A stretch of 64,000 nucleotides of DNA from an uncultured Clostridia bacterium (GTDB taxonomy: Bacteria; Bacillota; Clostridia; Lachnospirales; CAG-274). The DNA lies in contig CANQXR010000001.1 in NCBI GenBank assembly GCA_947627855.1, positions 1-64,000 on the forward strand. The letters are read 5' to 3'. Of the stretch, positions 9,220-18,600 are shown in pieces (position 1 is the stretch's first letter; every line of letters starts with the position of its first letter). A program made the position numbers and the translations under genes. A model generated the notes under the pieces. It saw only the letters and a list, made by a program, of their open reading frames with translations, ran no database searches and was not told where the DNA came from.

Positions 9220-11775
9220 TCATAACAGCCTTTTACTGTATATTTTACTTTGTGGAAAATCACTTTCAGGTACTGTGCCCGATATGCAATATTCAATGGT
9301 TATCTCATCTGCAATCCTCAGATATACAAATTCGCCCCTTCTGCCTTCCGTGTTCAGCGGCACCCTCTTGAAACCCTCCGCATCTGCATCATTAGTCTTT
9401 GCTTCGGTATAATATAAATCAACAATATTGCCTGTTATTTTTTTAAGCTTGTGCCAGCTTTTGTCTCCGGAATTTTTCTCTATACAGGTTTTGAACATTC
9501 CTGAGCCTTCATTTATGTAGCCTACATAATACCTGAACATAAACTCCGGCATAATTACCTCAAAGTTGTTCAGCTTTAGCCTGCCGAAGGCTACGGCAGT
9601 TTTGGGGGTAATAGCATAACGCATATTTCTTGCTGTACCCGCTTTTATCTGATCAATCATACAGATTTTATCTTTGTTGAATTTTTTATTCATTAATTGC
9701 TCTACAAAACGGTTTTTTGAGCTGTTTCCTGCTTTGAAAATATACACGTCCTCCCGCTTATATCCGGCTGTATCTCTGAAGGCTGAATCCATTTCATTGG
9801 CAAACATATCTATTGTCTTTGAAATAATATTATGGAGCTCATCAAAAATATCATCGTAATTGACAATGAGAGTTGTGTTTACACCTTCACCGGTTGCTTT
9901 AAATAATGTACATTCAACGGCTGTTTTATCTGTATCTGCCTCCCCCTCAAAGCAACCTCTGGAAATATGCTCGCTTATGGTGTTCATGTTTGCTCTTGCA
10001 TAATTTGATGGAGTTACAAGCCTCTCGGGAATTTCATCGGGAAGCTCTGAATTATAAGGCAGGGTGATAGGAATATCAGATTCTATCATTTCTTCCTTAT
10101 TGTTTTCATAAATTATGAAGGAAATTTTTTCTATAAGTTTTTCTCCCCCTATATTCTCATCGCCCGAAACTCCCAGAATATTTATACTTGTTTCTTCCTC
10201 AGAGTTGTTTGTGACAATGCCATATGAAAAATCAAGAGTGCCTCCGCCAAAATCATAGACAGCAAACATCTTGCTTTCGCTCTCTCCCACACGGAAATAA
10301 TTTGTGCCGCAAACAGCGCCTATATATGCTACCGGTTCATAATATTCCATCTCTGTACTTATTTTACTTCTCAGGGGCAGAGGCAAGGAGCGCTTCAGAC
10401 CATATTCAAGAGATTTCTTGATTTTTTTCTTTATCTCCGCACTGAATTTTGAAGGGCTGGTGATCTGAAATTTATTGTATATCTTATTTCTCTTTGAAAG
10501 ATCGTTTATTGCACTTCCTATGAGATAACCATAGAAAGCCACAGGATCGAGATGGTTTTCGTCCTGCTCCTCCGGGTCTGTCACGATATAAATATATTTA
10601 TTTCTTTCTTCAATAGAAAAGGGATTTAAATTTATCTGGCTTCCCTTGACAACCACATCATAGGGTATCATTTTAATAAGGGTGAGAATGGCGTTAATTT
10701 CGGCCTTACTGGTTTCTCCAAGAATATTCTTGACGCTGTACCCAAAGTCAAAATCAGGATTTTTTCCGCTGTTGTGGTCACCTATGCTGCCCTTTTTCAT
10801 AACAGGAGGGAAATTATTTTCCAGCTTCCATTCTCTGTAGAGAGAATCCCAGCGAAAAAGCATTATATTTGTAGGGTTCTCGTATTTGTTATATTTTTTC
10901 CCCCGGCTGTCTTCAGAAGATATAGTAAGAAGCTCAGGCTGCCCGTTTTCGCCCCTTATAGCAACACAGGTAGAGGATGTGCCAAAATCAATTGATGCGG
11001 GTTCCTCACTAATCAGATCACATACATCAGGATATGTATTTCTCAGAGTGATACAAAGGGGAAACTTAAATACAACCTCCTCGCTTTCATCGGCAAAGCT
11101 TATTTCAACATCTCCTCCAAGCTGAAGAGCCTTAAATTCCCTATACTTTTCCACATCAAATATCTGCCTGCCCAAAAAATTTGTGTCAAGTTCAACAATC
11201 ATGTTTTCTTTGATGTCGTCCACGGATAAAGACATGGGAGGGGTAGAAAGATTCTGATAGTCAAAGCTGTCGTCATTAATTTTTTTGAAATTTATTCTTA
11301 TACTCCTTTGCTTATATATAGAATAACCCTTGAAAAAATCATCAAAATTATTTAATTTTATTTCAATATTCCTTTTTCCGCTGAAAGCCAGCAAACCTCC
11401 ATCCTTGGCAGCAAGATTTTCGTCCAGTATTATATCACTCCCAAGAAGTCTTTTATTTGTTATGTCCGAATAATCCATAGTCGGTATATTGCATTTGACA
11501 GTCTTATAGTCTATTGTGCCATAATTTTTCCATTGCTCAATCTGATTATTTATTTCTTCTTTATCCTTGAGTATGACTTCCTTACAGCCATTGCTTTCAG
11601 GATTACCATCATCGTACACATACTCTATTCTCTCAAGCTTGCCACTGTAATTCTCAGGTGTGATCATCTGGGGCAGACTTATTTCTGATATTTTAGAACT
11701 CGTACTCTTGAGCTCTATTGTCATAGTTTCTGTCTTATCAGTAAAATGCAAATTGATTTGATATGGTTTTATCAT
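9220..11775 (-). CDS. Hsp70/actin-superfamily ATPase with unusual N- and C-terminal regions
   Basis: 851 aa. The first 255 or so residues are a beta-rich region that I do not recognise. An Hsp70-type nucleotide-binding fold follows. Its phosphate-1 loop is DFGTSSTCVAI (near 262), its phosphate-2 loop is DFGGGTLDFS (near 500), then GDENIGGEKL, and an adenosine-type motif KAGNSSKN (near 685). Compared with DnaK the order is standard, but there is no canonical peptide-binding domain or EEVD-like tail. About 120 residues of beta structure end the protein. It probably acts as an ATP-driven switch or chaperone-like scaffold for the operon's coiled-coil proteins. The ATG at 11775 has GGAGG 7 bases upstream, and only two bases separate it from the upstream gene. 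Confidence 0.85.
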   Translation of the reverse strand: MIKPYQINLHFTDKTETMTIELKSTSSKISEISLPQMITPENYSGKLERIEYVYDDGNPESNGCKEVILKDKEEINNQIEQWKNYGTIDYKTVKCNIPTMDYSDITNKRLLGSDIILDENLAAKDGGLLAFSGKRNIEIKLNNFDDFFKGYSIYKQRSIRINFKKINDDSFDYQNLSTPPMSLSVDDIKENMIVELDTNFLGRQIFDVEKYREFKALQLGGDVEISFADESEEVVFKFPLCITLRNTYPDVCDLISEEPASIDFGTSSTCVAIRGENGQPELLTISSEDSRGKKYNKYENPTNIMLFRWDSLYREWKLENNFPPVMKKGSIGDHNSGKNPDFDFGYSVKNILGETSKAEINAILTLIKMIPYDVVVKGSQINLNPFSIEERNKYIYIVTDPEEQDENHLDPVAFYGYLIGSAINDLSKRNKIYNKFQITSPSKFSAEIKKKIKKSLEYGLKRSLPLPLRSKISTEMEYYEPVAYIGAVCGTNYFRVGESESKMFAVYDFGGGTLDFSYGIVTNNSEEETSINILGVSGDENIGGEKLIEKISFIIYENNKEEMIESDIPITLPYNSELPDEIPERLVTPSNYARANMNTISEHISRGCFEGEADTDKTAVECTLFKATGEGVNTTLIVNYDDIFDELHNIISKTIDMFANEMDSAFRDTAGYKREDVYIFKAGNSSKNRFVEQLMNKKFNKDKICMIDQIKAGTARNMRYAITPKTAVAFGRLKLNNFEVIMPEFMFRYYVGYINEGSGMFKTCIEKNSGDKSWHKLKKITGNIVDLYYTEAKTNDADAEGFKRVPLNTEGRRGEFVYLRIADEITIEYCISGTVPESDFPQSKIYSKRLL

Positions 11776-11777
11776 TT

Positions 11778-12695
11778 TTATACCTCCAATATGTTATTTT
11801 TGTCATCTTTGCAAGCATATTTTATTGCTCTGATTTTATCCTCAATATATAAGGCTCTCGATATGCTTTCATCAAACAGCGCACAGACTTTCTCCTTTAG
11901 CTTGGCAGCGCTCATGCAGTCATATCCTCCCTCGCCTATCATATAAACACAGTCAATAAGCAGGTATTCCCTAAGCTCCCTGTCAAGCCTCTTACTAAGA
12001 GCTTCCAAGACACGTGTCATATCATAATTTTTCATCTCAAACATAAGATTCGCCGTTTTAAGCGCTGTCTCTGAAGATATATCAAAACATCTTAATATAT
12101 CCGTCAGGTGGAATATCTGCCCTGCTGTCATTCCCTTTCCATACTCAATAAAGAAAACAAGCAAAAATTTATAATAATCTTCTCTGTTTTTATAAGAAAA
12201 GCGGCATACGGGATTATAGAAAAGGTTGTTGTGCGAATAATCATAAAGCTCTGCAAAATTGAATAAAAATTTTTTAAAGCTTTCAGATATGCAGAGGTTA
12301 ATATTATCAAATTTTATATCATGGGGAGAAAATCTTTCTCCATTAATAAAAATTGTACCGTCCTGCGTTACAATACAATACTTGTTTCTGCGTACTCTCT
12401 CTTTGTAAAAGGCAATAATCTCTCTTTCGGATATGTCCAGATCAATGCACAAGGCTTCAAAGTGGCTTGCCGCACCGAAAAACTTCTTTTCTATATCCTC
12501 TCTTATATACAATTTCCCTTCATTTATTATTAAACTCAGCCATCTTGGTTCCCCTTTGCTGAATCTGTAAGCAAGCATATCCAGGAAAACCCTTTTTTGA
12601 GTAAATAGATTTGTAAAGTAATTTTTGTCATTTGAACTGAGCCTGTACTCCAGCACAGAATCAAACTGGGAGTCATTAATTTCTCTTTTTTTCAA
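11778..12695 (-). CDS. Unknown protein, first gene of the minus-strand operon
   Basis: 305 aa, starting with TTG at 12695, with a strong GGAAGGGG ribosome site 5-6 bases before it. It is predicted to be a mostly helical soluble protein. Residues 1-180 are aromatic-rich (many F and Y). The last 130 residues contain a helical stretch with I-D-C-V-Y-M-I-G-E-G-G that faintly resembles TerB-like helical domains. No catalytic motif, signal or membrane span is visible. It is translated just before the Hsp70-like gene, so it probably acts in the same complex. I do not recognise the family. Confidence 0.6.
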   Translation of the reverse strand: MKKREINDSQFDSVLEYRLSSNDKNYFTNLFTQKRVFLDMLAYRFSKGEPRWLSLIINEGKLYIREDIEKKFFGAASHFEALCIDLDISEREIIAFYKERVRRNKYCIVTQDGTIFINGERFSPHDIKFDNINLCISESFKKFLFNFAELYDYSHNNLFYNPVCRFSYKNREDYYKFLLVFFIEYGKGMTAGQIFHLTDILRCFDISSETALKTANLMFEMKNYDMTRVLEALSKRLDRELREYLLIDCVYMIGEGGYDCMSAAKLKEKVCALFDESISRALYIEDKIRAIKYACKDDKNNILEV

Positions 12696-12726
12696 ACTAC
12701 CCCTTCCTTCCTGCTTCAGATATACC

Positions 12727-12762
12727 GTATGTTTTTCTCCGAAAAAGTCAGAAAAAACATAC
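12727..12762 (-). other. Inverted repeat in the leader of the minus-strand operon
   Basis: GTATGTTTTTCT (12727-12738) pairs with AGAAAAAACATAC (12750-12762). It lies 32 bases before the TTG start of the first operon gene. It could be an operator or a leader hairpin. An A+T-rich stretch further upstream (12770-12830) probably holds the promoter, but no single -35/-10 pair stands out. Confidence 0.4.
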
Positions 12763-12860
12763 TTTTAGTATTTTGTGTAAAAATATAAATTATATAAATA
12801 TAATACTATAGAAAGCATAACAATGCAAGGAGTTTTTGTGCAATATAGTCAAAAACTTTT

Positions 12861-13015
12861 AAGTTGTGTGGAGATAAAAATAAATCACCTGCTATGCAGG
12901 TTAAAGGCGAGAGTTTAAGCAACAATTTAAAAAGAAGAACCTCCTATGTTAAAATGATGAAAATCTGACATTCACATCACTAAAACAAGGAGGTGGAAAG
13001 ATGAATAAAAATTCC
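12861..13015 (+). mobile_element. Leader remnant resembling the 5' end of an IS200-type element
   Basis: The stretch contains a tight hairpin (ACCTGC TAT GCAGGT, 12887-12901). A CCTCC block (within 12939-12944) can pair with the GGAGGT ribosome site at 12989-12994, just before an ATG at 13001. Hiding the ribosome site in this way is a known feature of IS200-type transposase leaders, and the wording of the sequence is familiar from such elements in Clostridia. The reading frame from 13001 runs only 43 codons (to 13132) and does not resemble TnpA beyond its first residues, so the transposase has been lost. Confidence 0.4.
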
Positions 13016-13103
13016 CGTTTTTTCCTTTTCCCTCGTCAGAAAATTAGCCGTATAAAGCTGAGGTCCCGGAAGGTCTGTATAAACTGTCATTCTGATACCA
13101 CTT

Positions 13104-14135
13104 TGGTTGTGAATTTTAATCCGTGTAAATGAAATTATAATTTTATTTTGTGGTATAATAAATATACAACCCAACAAGGCAATGCTGAGGAACGATCCTA
13201 CGCAGATTGTAAGATATACGGTAAACATACAGCGATATTTTTATTGCTGCTGTTTTTCGGTTATCGGTATCTTCCAAGCAGACAAGCAGATAAACCTAGG
13301 GAGCTCGAGGGCAGAGACCTCGTCAGGCTGTAGGCTTGTTTTCAAAATATACCGAAAACTGTGTATAGGCAAGTTTTCTACTGCATTGGCAGTATATATT
13401 ATTTTCTTTATTTCAGCAGAATATTCAAAGAATGCTGTTAAATCATTCCAATTCCTATCTCACGATTTCATTATGTTAGGGTATTTATTATCCCATTTTT
13501 CCACGAAATTCCTCCTTCGCATACTTTGCATTGTCAATATTTACTGCACTATATATCTTTTTGAGATCGGCACATACAGCTTTCCTGTCCTTATAAGGAA
13601 CAAATTACAACCGTTTCTTATTTGGTGAACTATACAAAGCTGATTTTTTGTCTTGGGAAAAATTGAATTTATAGCATTACAAAGCTCTGTAAGATTATCA
13701 TGACAGGCAATAAATTATACTTGCATAAAAGCTTTCAGATCCGTTTTTCGATATACATGTCCCTGAAATGTCTTTCTGTCCTTCCATATTTATTCCAAGA
13801 ACAGAATAAATACATTATATTTCAGTTGTCCTTGCGTGAGTTGATTACTATGCCGTAAAAGAAAATCACAGGATAAATATTGTCCAAAAGTCTGTTTTGC
13901 CATTCATTTACCTCAGGAAGCACTTTATCTGTTATGTGCGAAATCAGCTCTTGTGAAATTTCAGAACCGTAAATCCTGCGAAGAGTGTCCTCTATGTTGC
14001 GTTGTGACATTCCTTTGGCATATATAGCCATAATTTTCTGTTCGATTTCGTCTACGAAGAAAGCGAAACCACTCTAAAATACAATATCGTTTCGCTTTCC
14101 CCGCAATTTGTCTTTTAGTTATAATTTGAGATTTA
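13104..14135 (-). mobile_element. Decayed IS256-family element, copy A
   Basis: The reverse complement of this stretch closely matches 48579-49773. The shared part begins at TTAAATCTCAAATTATAACT and ends at TGGTTGTGAATTTTAAT. It encodes pieces of a mutator/IS256-type transposase (MAIYAKGMSQRNIED; CIVHQIRN-type fragments) and a shared non-coding tail of about 220 bases. Relative to copy B it lacks about 160 bases, mostly within the transposase. Terminal inverted repeats and target duplications could not be defined by eye. Confidence 0.75.
13323..14135 (-). pseudogene. IS256-family transposase fragment (copy A)
   Basis: The opening part is readable as a 69-codon frame (14031-13822) containing the family-typical Q-R-N-I-E-D-T-L-R-R-I-Y-G. 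It is then broken by stops, frameshifts and deletions. The end of the gene is at 13323 (stop shared in position with copy B). It is not functional. Confidence 0.7.
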
Positions 14136-14325
14136 ATCTGTCGTTTCTTTGTCATATAGTACAAATTTCTGTTTTTCATACTAATATTATATTATATATT
14201 TCATAATGTCTTAAAACATATAATTTTAAGACATGCATATACAAGCAAAATGCATAATATTTTAACAAATATTTTAAAATAACAAAGAATTATCCATGAA
14301 TATAGGATATCATAAAATATAAATG

Positions 14326-14354
14326 TTGTCAATTATATAATTATATATTATAAA
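14326..14354 (+). promoter_or_regulatory. Putative promoter of the recombinase gene
   Basis: TTGTCA (14326-14331) and TATAAA (14349-14354) are separated by exactly 17 bases, about 60 bases before the recombinase ATG. The rest of 14136-14413 is A+T-rich with no gene. Confidence 0.5.
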
Positions 14355-14413
14355 GTTAACACTATTTGAATTTTAAGCCGTCAAAAATTCAGTCAGAAAA
14401 GGAGTGATTGTGA

Positions 14414-15469
14414 ATGGCACGCAGAGGGGAAAATATTTACAAAAGAGCAGATGGAAGATATGAGGGGCGTTATATAAAAGGACGAACTTCCTCCGGAAAA
14501 GCAATTTATGGCTATGTTTACAGCAGAAAATACACAGATGTGAAAAAGAAGCTTATTGATATCAAAGCCGGAGCAGAACCGCTCTCGTCAGAAACAACTG
14601 TTTTAAAATGCACTTTAGATTGGCTAAGCTCAGAAACAGATATAAAAAAGACAACAAAAATAGTATATGAAGGTCACATAAAAAACCATATATCGCCATT
14701 TTTTAAGAATATGAAACTCAAAAAGTTGAACAGTTATGTTTTACAGACCTTTGTCAATTCTCTTGAGCTATCGCCTGCAACTGTAAAAATTATATTCTGT
14801 ATATTGAAATCCTCTTTAAAGCAGGCAAAAGACAGGGGGCTTATAAATGATGTGTGGTCAAATGTAAAAATACCCAAAAGCAAAAAATCCGAAATAAAAA
14901 TCCTTACAGCAAAACAGCAGCAAAGGCTGGAATCGGTTCTCAATGAAAGAGATGACATCGGTGTTCTGATCTGTCTGTATACAGGCATAAGAATAGGTGA
15001 GCTTTGCGCTCTTAAATGGAGTGATATAGATTTTGACAAAAAGCTTTTGCATGTCAGGTCTACACAAGCACGGGTCAGAAACTGTGTGGAATTTCAATCT
15101 CCTAAAAGCTGCTCCTCCTACAGACAGATACCTATGCCCGATTTTCTGACAGACATATTAAAAAAGAGAGAGAAGAAAGGCATATGGGTTTTGTCTGATA
15201 ATAATAATTTTGTAGATGTAAGAACCTGTAGGCGAAGATTTAAAAATCTTCTTATAAAATCAGGGCTTCCCGATATAAAATTTCATGCTCTCAGACACAC
15301 TTTTGCTTCACGAGCATTGGAGGTAGGAATGGATGTTAAAACATTAAGTGAAATTCTTGGTCATTCTTCTGTTTCCATAACCCTTGATTTATATACCCAT
15401 TCCCTTTATGAGTATAAAAAGAGGCAGATGAAAAAGCTTGAAACAATCTATAATTTGCCGTCAGATTAA
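14414..15469 (+). CDS. Tyrosine site-specific recombinase (integrase)
   Basis: 351 aa and apparently intact. An AP2-like/arm-binding N-terminus (RRGENIYKRADGRYEGRY) is followed by a SAM-like core-binding domain (about 60-155) and the catalytic domain. Catalytic residues visible are R in TGIRIGELCAL, the H-x-x-R box HALRHTF, H in LGHSS and the nucleophile Y in LDLYTHS. GGAG lies 9 bases before the ATG. This family is common in Clostridia, either in conjugative elements or as lone recombinases. It sits at one edge of the T7SS locus, pointing into it, just inside IS copy A. It could mobilise or invert neighbouring DNA, but no attachment repeat was identified. Confidence 0.93.
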   Translation: MARRGENIYKRADGRYEGRYIKGRTSSGKAIYGYVYSRKYTDVKKKLIDIKAGAEPLSSETTVLKCTLDWLSSETDIKKTTKIVYEGHIKNHISPFFKNMKLKKLNSYVLQTFVNSLELSPATVKIIFCILKSSLKQAKDRGLINDVWSNVKIPKSKKSEIKILTAKQQQRLESVLNERDDIGVLICLYTGIRIGELCALKWSDIDFDKKLLHVRSTQARVRNCVEFQSPKSCSSYRQIPMPDFLTDILKKREKKGIWVLSDNNNFVDVRTCRRRFKNLLIKSGLPDIKFHALRHTFASRALEVGMDVKTLSEILGHSSVSITLDLYTHSLYEYKKRQMKKLETIYNLPSD

Positions 15470-15536
15470 GTGGTCAAAAGTTTAAAAAAGCCGTGATTAT
15501 CATACATTTAAGCTCTTTTTCTTAAAATTATATGTT

Positions 15537-15565
15537 TTGGGACAGATTAACTAAGAATTTATAAT
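15537..15565 (+). promoter_or_regulatory. Putative promoter of the T7SS locus
   Basis: TTGGGA (15537-15542) and a perfect TATAAT (15560-15565) have a 17-base spacer, about 60 bases before the first possible essC start. It could drive essC and the closely spaced genes after it. Confidence 0.45.
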
Positions 15566-15624
15566 TATATTACCTCTGTGGTTTTTGTTCAGAAATATTA
15601 GTAGGGTTGAATAAGGACTGTGAT

Positions 15625-18600
15625 ATGAGGTATATTATTTCGGGTTGTGCGGAGGTTTGTAATCTAATGATAGTTCAGGTTTTTTATAAAGACATAGTGA
15701 AAGAATTCTACTTCCGGAACACAATGGACGGAAGAAATACGGTCTGTCTTTATTCTTACGAAACGGGACTTGATGAGGACATTGAGTTTTTTATTGAGGT
15801 GAACAACGGCGTAAGGAGAATTGCCGGGAAAAATATTTTTGTTTCCGGCAAAAAAAACAGTGAAGATGAAAATATAATTACAGAAAATAAGCTTATGGTT
15901 GCGGAAAGCAGATTTTCTGAAAGCAAGATAGGTATATTATCCTTTGAAAGCGATGAAAACAATTCCTGTTTTAAAAAATATATTGTAAACAAGAATTATA
16001 TTGAGGTAGGAAGAGACGGAGAAATAAAGTATTCTGCAAATAACATAGGAAGATATTTCGCAGTAAGCTATGAAGACTCCAAGGCTTTTGTTGTACCCTA
16101 CATAAACAAGCTCTATCTGAACGGCAGACTGATAAAAGAGAAAAAACGCATAAGGTTTGGAGATATTATAACATACAACAAATTCAAGCTTGTCTATCTG
16201 GGCAATATACTTGCCATAAACAATCCCGACCACAGTGTAAAGTGCAGTCTCGATAAATTTGCATACAAAAGGTTACCTGATGTCAAGGGAGCCGAAGCGG
16301 TTCAGGATATGGACGAGGAAGATCTTTTTACAAGGTCACCAAGAATAACTCATAAGCCCATAATAGAAACGAAAGACATAGATCCGCCCACAAACAAACG
16401 TGAAGCCAAGGAAAAACCTCTTCTTTACACAATAGGTCCTTCTCTAACTATGAGTATGGCTATGATTGTGAATGTTGTATTTATGATAAAGGCAAATTCA
16501 AGCGGCAGATCACCTATTCCCAACGCTGTAATGGCTTTGAGTATGCTTATGGGAGCAGTTTTGTGGCCTGTGCTTTTAAAAAGATTCAACAAAAAACAGG
16601 AAATCATAGATGAAGAAAAAAGGGTATCAAAATATAAGGAATATATTGACTCTATTGACAGAGAAATGGAAAAGAAAGCCAAATATAACAGGGACGTTTA
16701 TGACGAGCTTTATCCCTCTCTTGAAAGTCTGATACGTTGTGCTCTCAGGAGGGACAGGGCATTATGGGATCACGCTCCCGGAGAAGAGGGCTTTCTTGAT
16801 ATAAGAATAGGAAAGGGTACAAGAAAATTTACAATTGATATAAATATACAGAAGGAAAGATTCAGCCTTGAAGACGACCCCTTAAAAAAATATGCGTCTG
16901 TTATACAGCAAAAATATAAATATCTGCACAATGTGCCTGTTTCTGTGGAACTTGGAAAAATGAATATTCTGGGCATTGTAGGAAACAGGGAAAAGCAGAT
17001 CGACCTGATAAGGCTGATAATTACACGAATCGCCATAACCCACTGCTATGACGAGGTTAAGATCGCCCTTCTTTACGGCAAAAGGGAGCATCATATATGG
17101 GAATTTGCAAAATGGCTGCCTCACTGCTGGAGCGACAATAAAAAAATCCGCATGATGGCGGACGATCGGGACGGGGCATATTACACCATGAGCCACTTAA
17201 GGGAAATATATGAGGACAGATTAAATCTTGGACGTGAAGCCAAGGCGTCAAGCTATCTGCCCCATTATGTTATTTTTATAACGGATTATGAGCTTGTGAG
17301 CAAGGACGCCGGGCTGAGGGATTTTATTGAAAATTCCGCCGAATGTGGTTTTACATTTGTTCTTGGATATGAAAATATAGGTCAGCTCCCAAGTGCGGCT
17401 CAGAACATAATTCAGCTTTCCTCCGAGGAATGTACAATATATAACAAGGCGGACAACTCAGGTAAAATGCTCAGCTTTATTCCTGATATATGTGAGGGAA
17501 CAGATATAAGGAAAACTGCCGAAGCTCTTGCCTCAGTAAAGGTTGGTAAAATGTCGGAGGAATCTATGGTTCCTGAAAGACTGAGCTTTTTTGGGTTGTA
17601 CAAGGCAAAGAATATAGACGAGCTTGTAATAGGAAGAAGATGGAAGGAGTCTCAGTCATTCAAGACTCTTGAAGCCCCCATAGGAATGGGAGCAGGAGAT
17701 GAGGTGTTTTCTCTTAATATACACGAAAAATATCATGGCCCTCACGGACTTATAGCAGGCACCACAGGCTCAGGAAAGAGTGAATTTATACAGTCCCTTA
17801 TTCTTTCACTGGCTATAAATTATCACCCCTATGATGTGGCTTTTGTTCTTATAGACTATAAGGGAGGCGGTATGGCAAATGCCTTTGTAAATCTGCCCCA
17901 CGTAGCAGGAACAATTACCAACCTTGAGGGAAACCAGATTAAAAGATCCCTTATTTCCCTTAAAAGTGAACTTAAAAGACGTCAGGCAATTTTCAAGGAA
18001 TACGGCGTAAATCATATAGACAGCTATCAGATAAAATATAAAAGAGGGCTTGCCAGCGAGCCTCTTCCTCACCTGATTATAATTTCCGATGAGTTTGCAG
18101 AGCTTAAAAGTCAGGAGCCTGAATTTATGAATGAGCTTATTTCCACAGCCCGTATAGGTCGAAGCCTGGGCGTGCATCTTATTCTTGCCACGCAGAAGCC
18201 ATCCGGCGTTGTAAACGATCAGATCTGGAGTAACACAAGATTCAGAATATGTCTTAAGGTTGCTGACAGAATGGACAGCAAGGAAATGCTCAAAAGAGAG
18301 GACGCTGCCTTTATTACCCAACCGGGAAGATGTTATGTCCAGATAGGAAACGATGAGATTTTCAAGCTTGTGCAGAGTGGATACAGCGGCGAAAAATATA
18401 TTAGAGACGGAAGCAATATTTCTGACGAAAGCGTTGTAAGTGTTGCCTGTGTGGATCTGCAGGGTGCAGAGCTTTACAGAATGAACGAGGAGACAAGCAA
18501 GGAAAGTGACAGTGATGAAACCCAGCTTTCGGCAGTTGTTGAATATATAGACAGCTATTCAAAGAAAGAGGGCATTACTCCCCTTAAGCTTTGGCTGCCG

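Noticed and set aside
13182-13628. 148-codon frame on the plus strand
   Set aside because: It is antisense to the decayed IS256 copy, has no ribosome site and no family resemblance.
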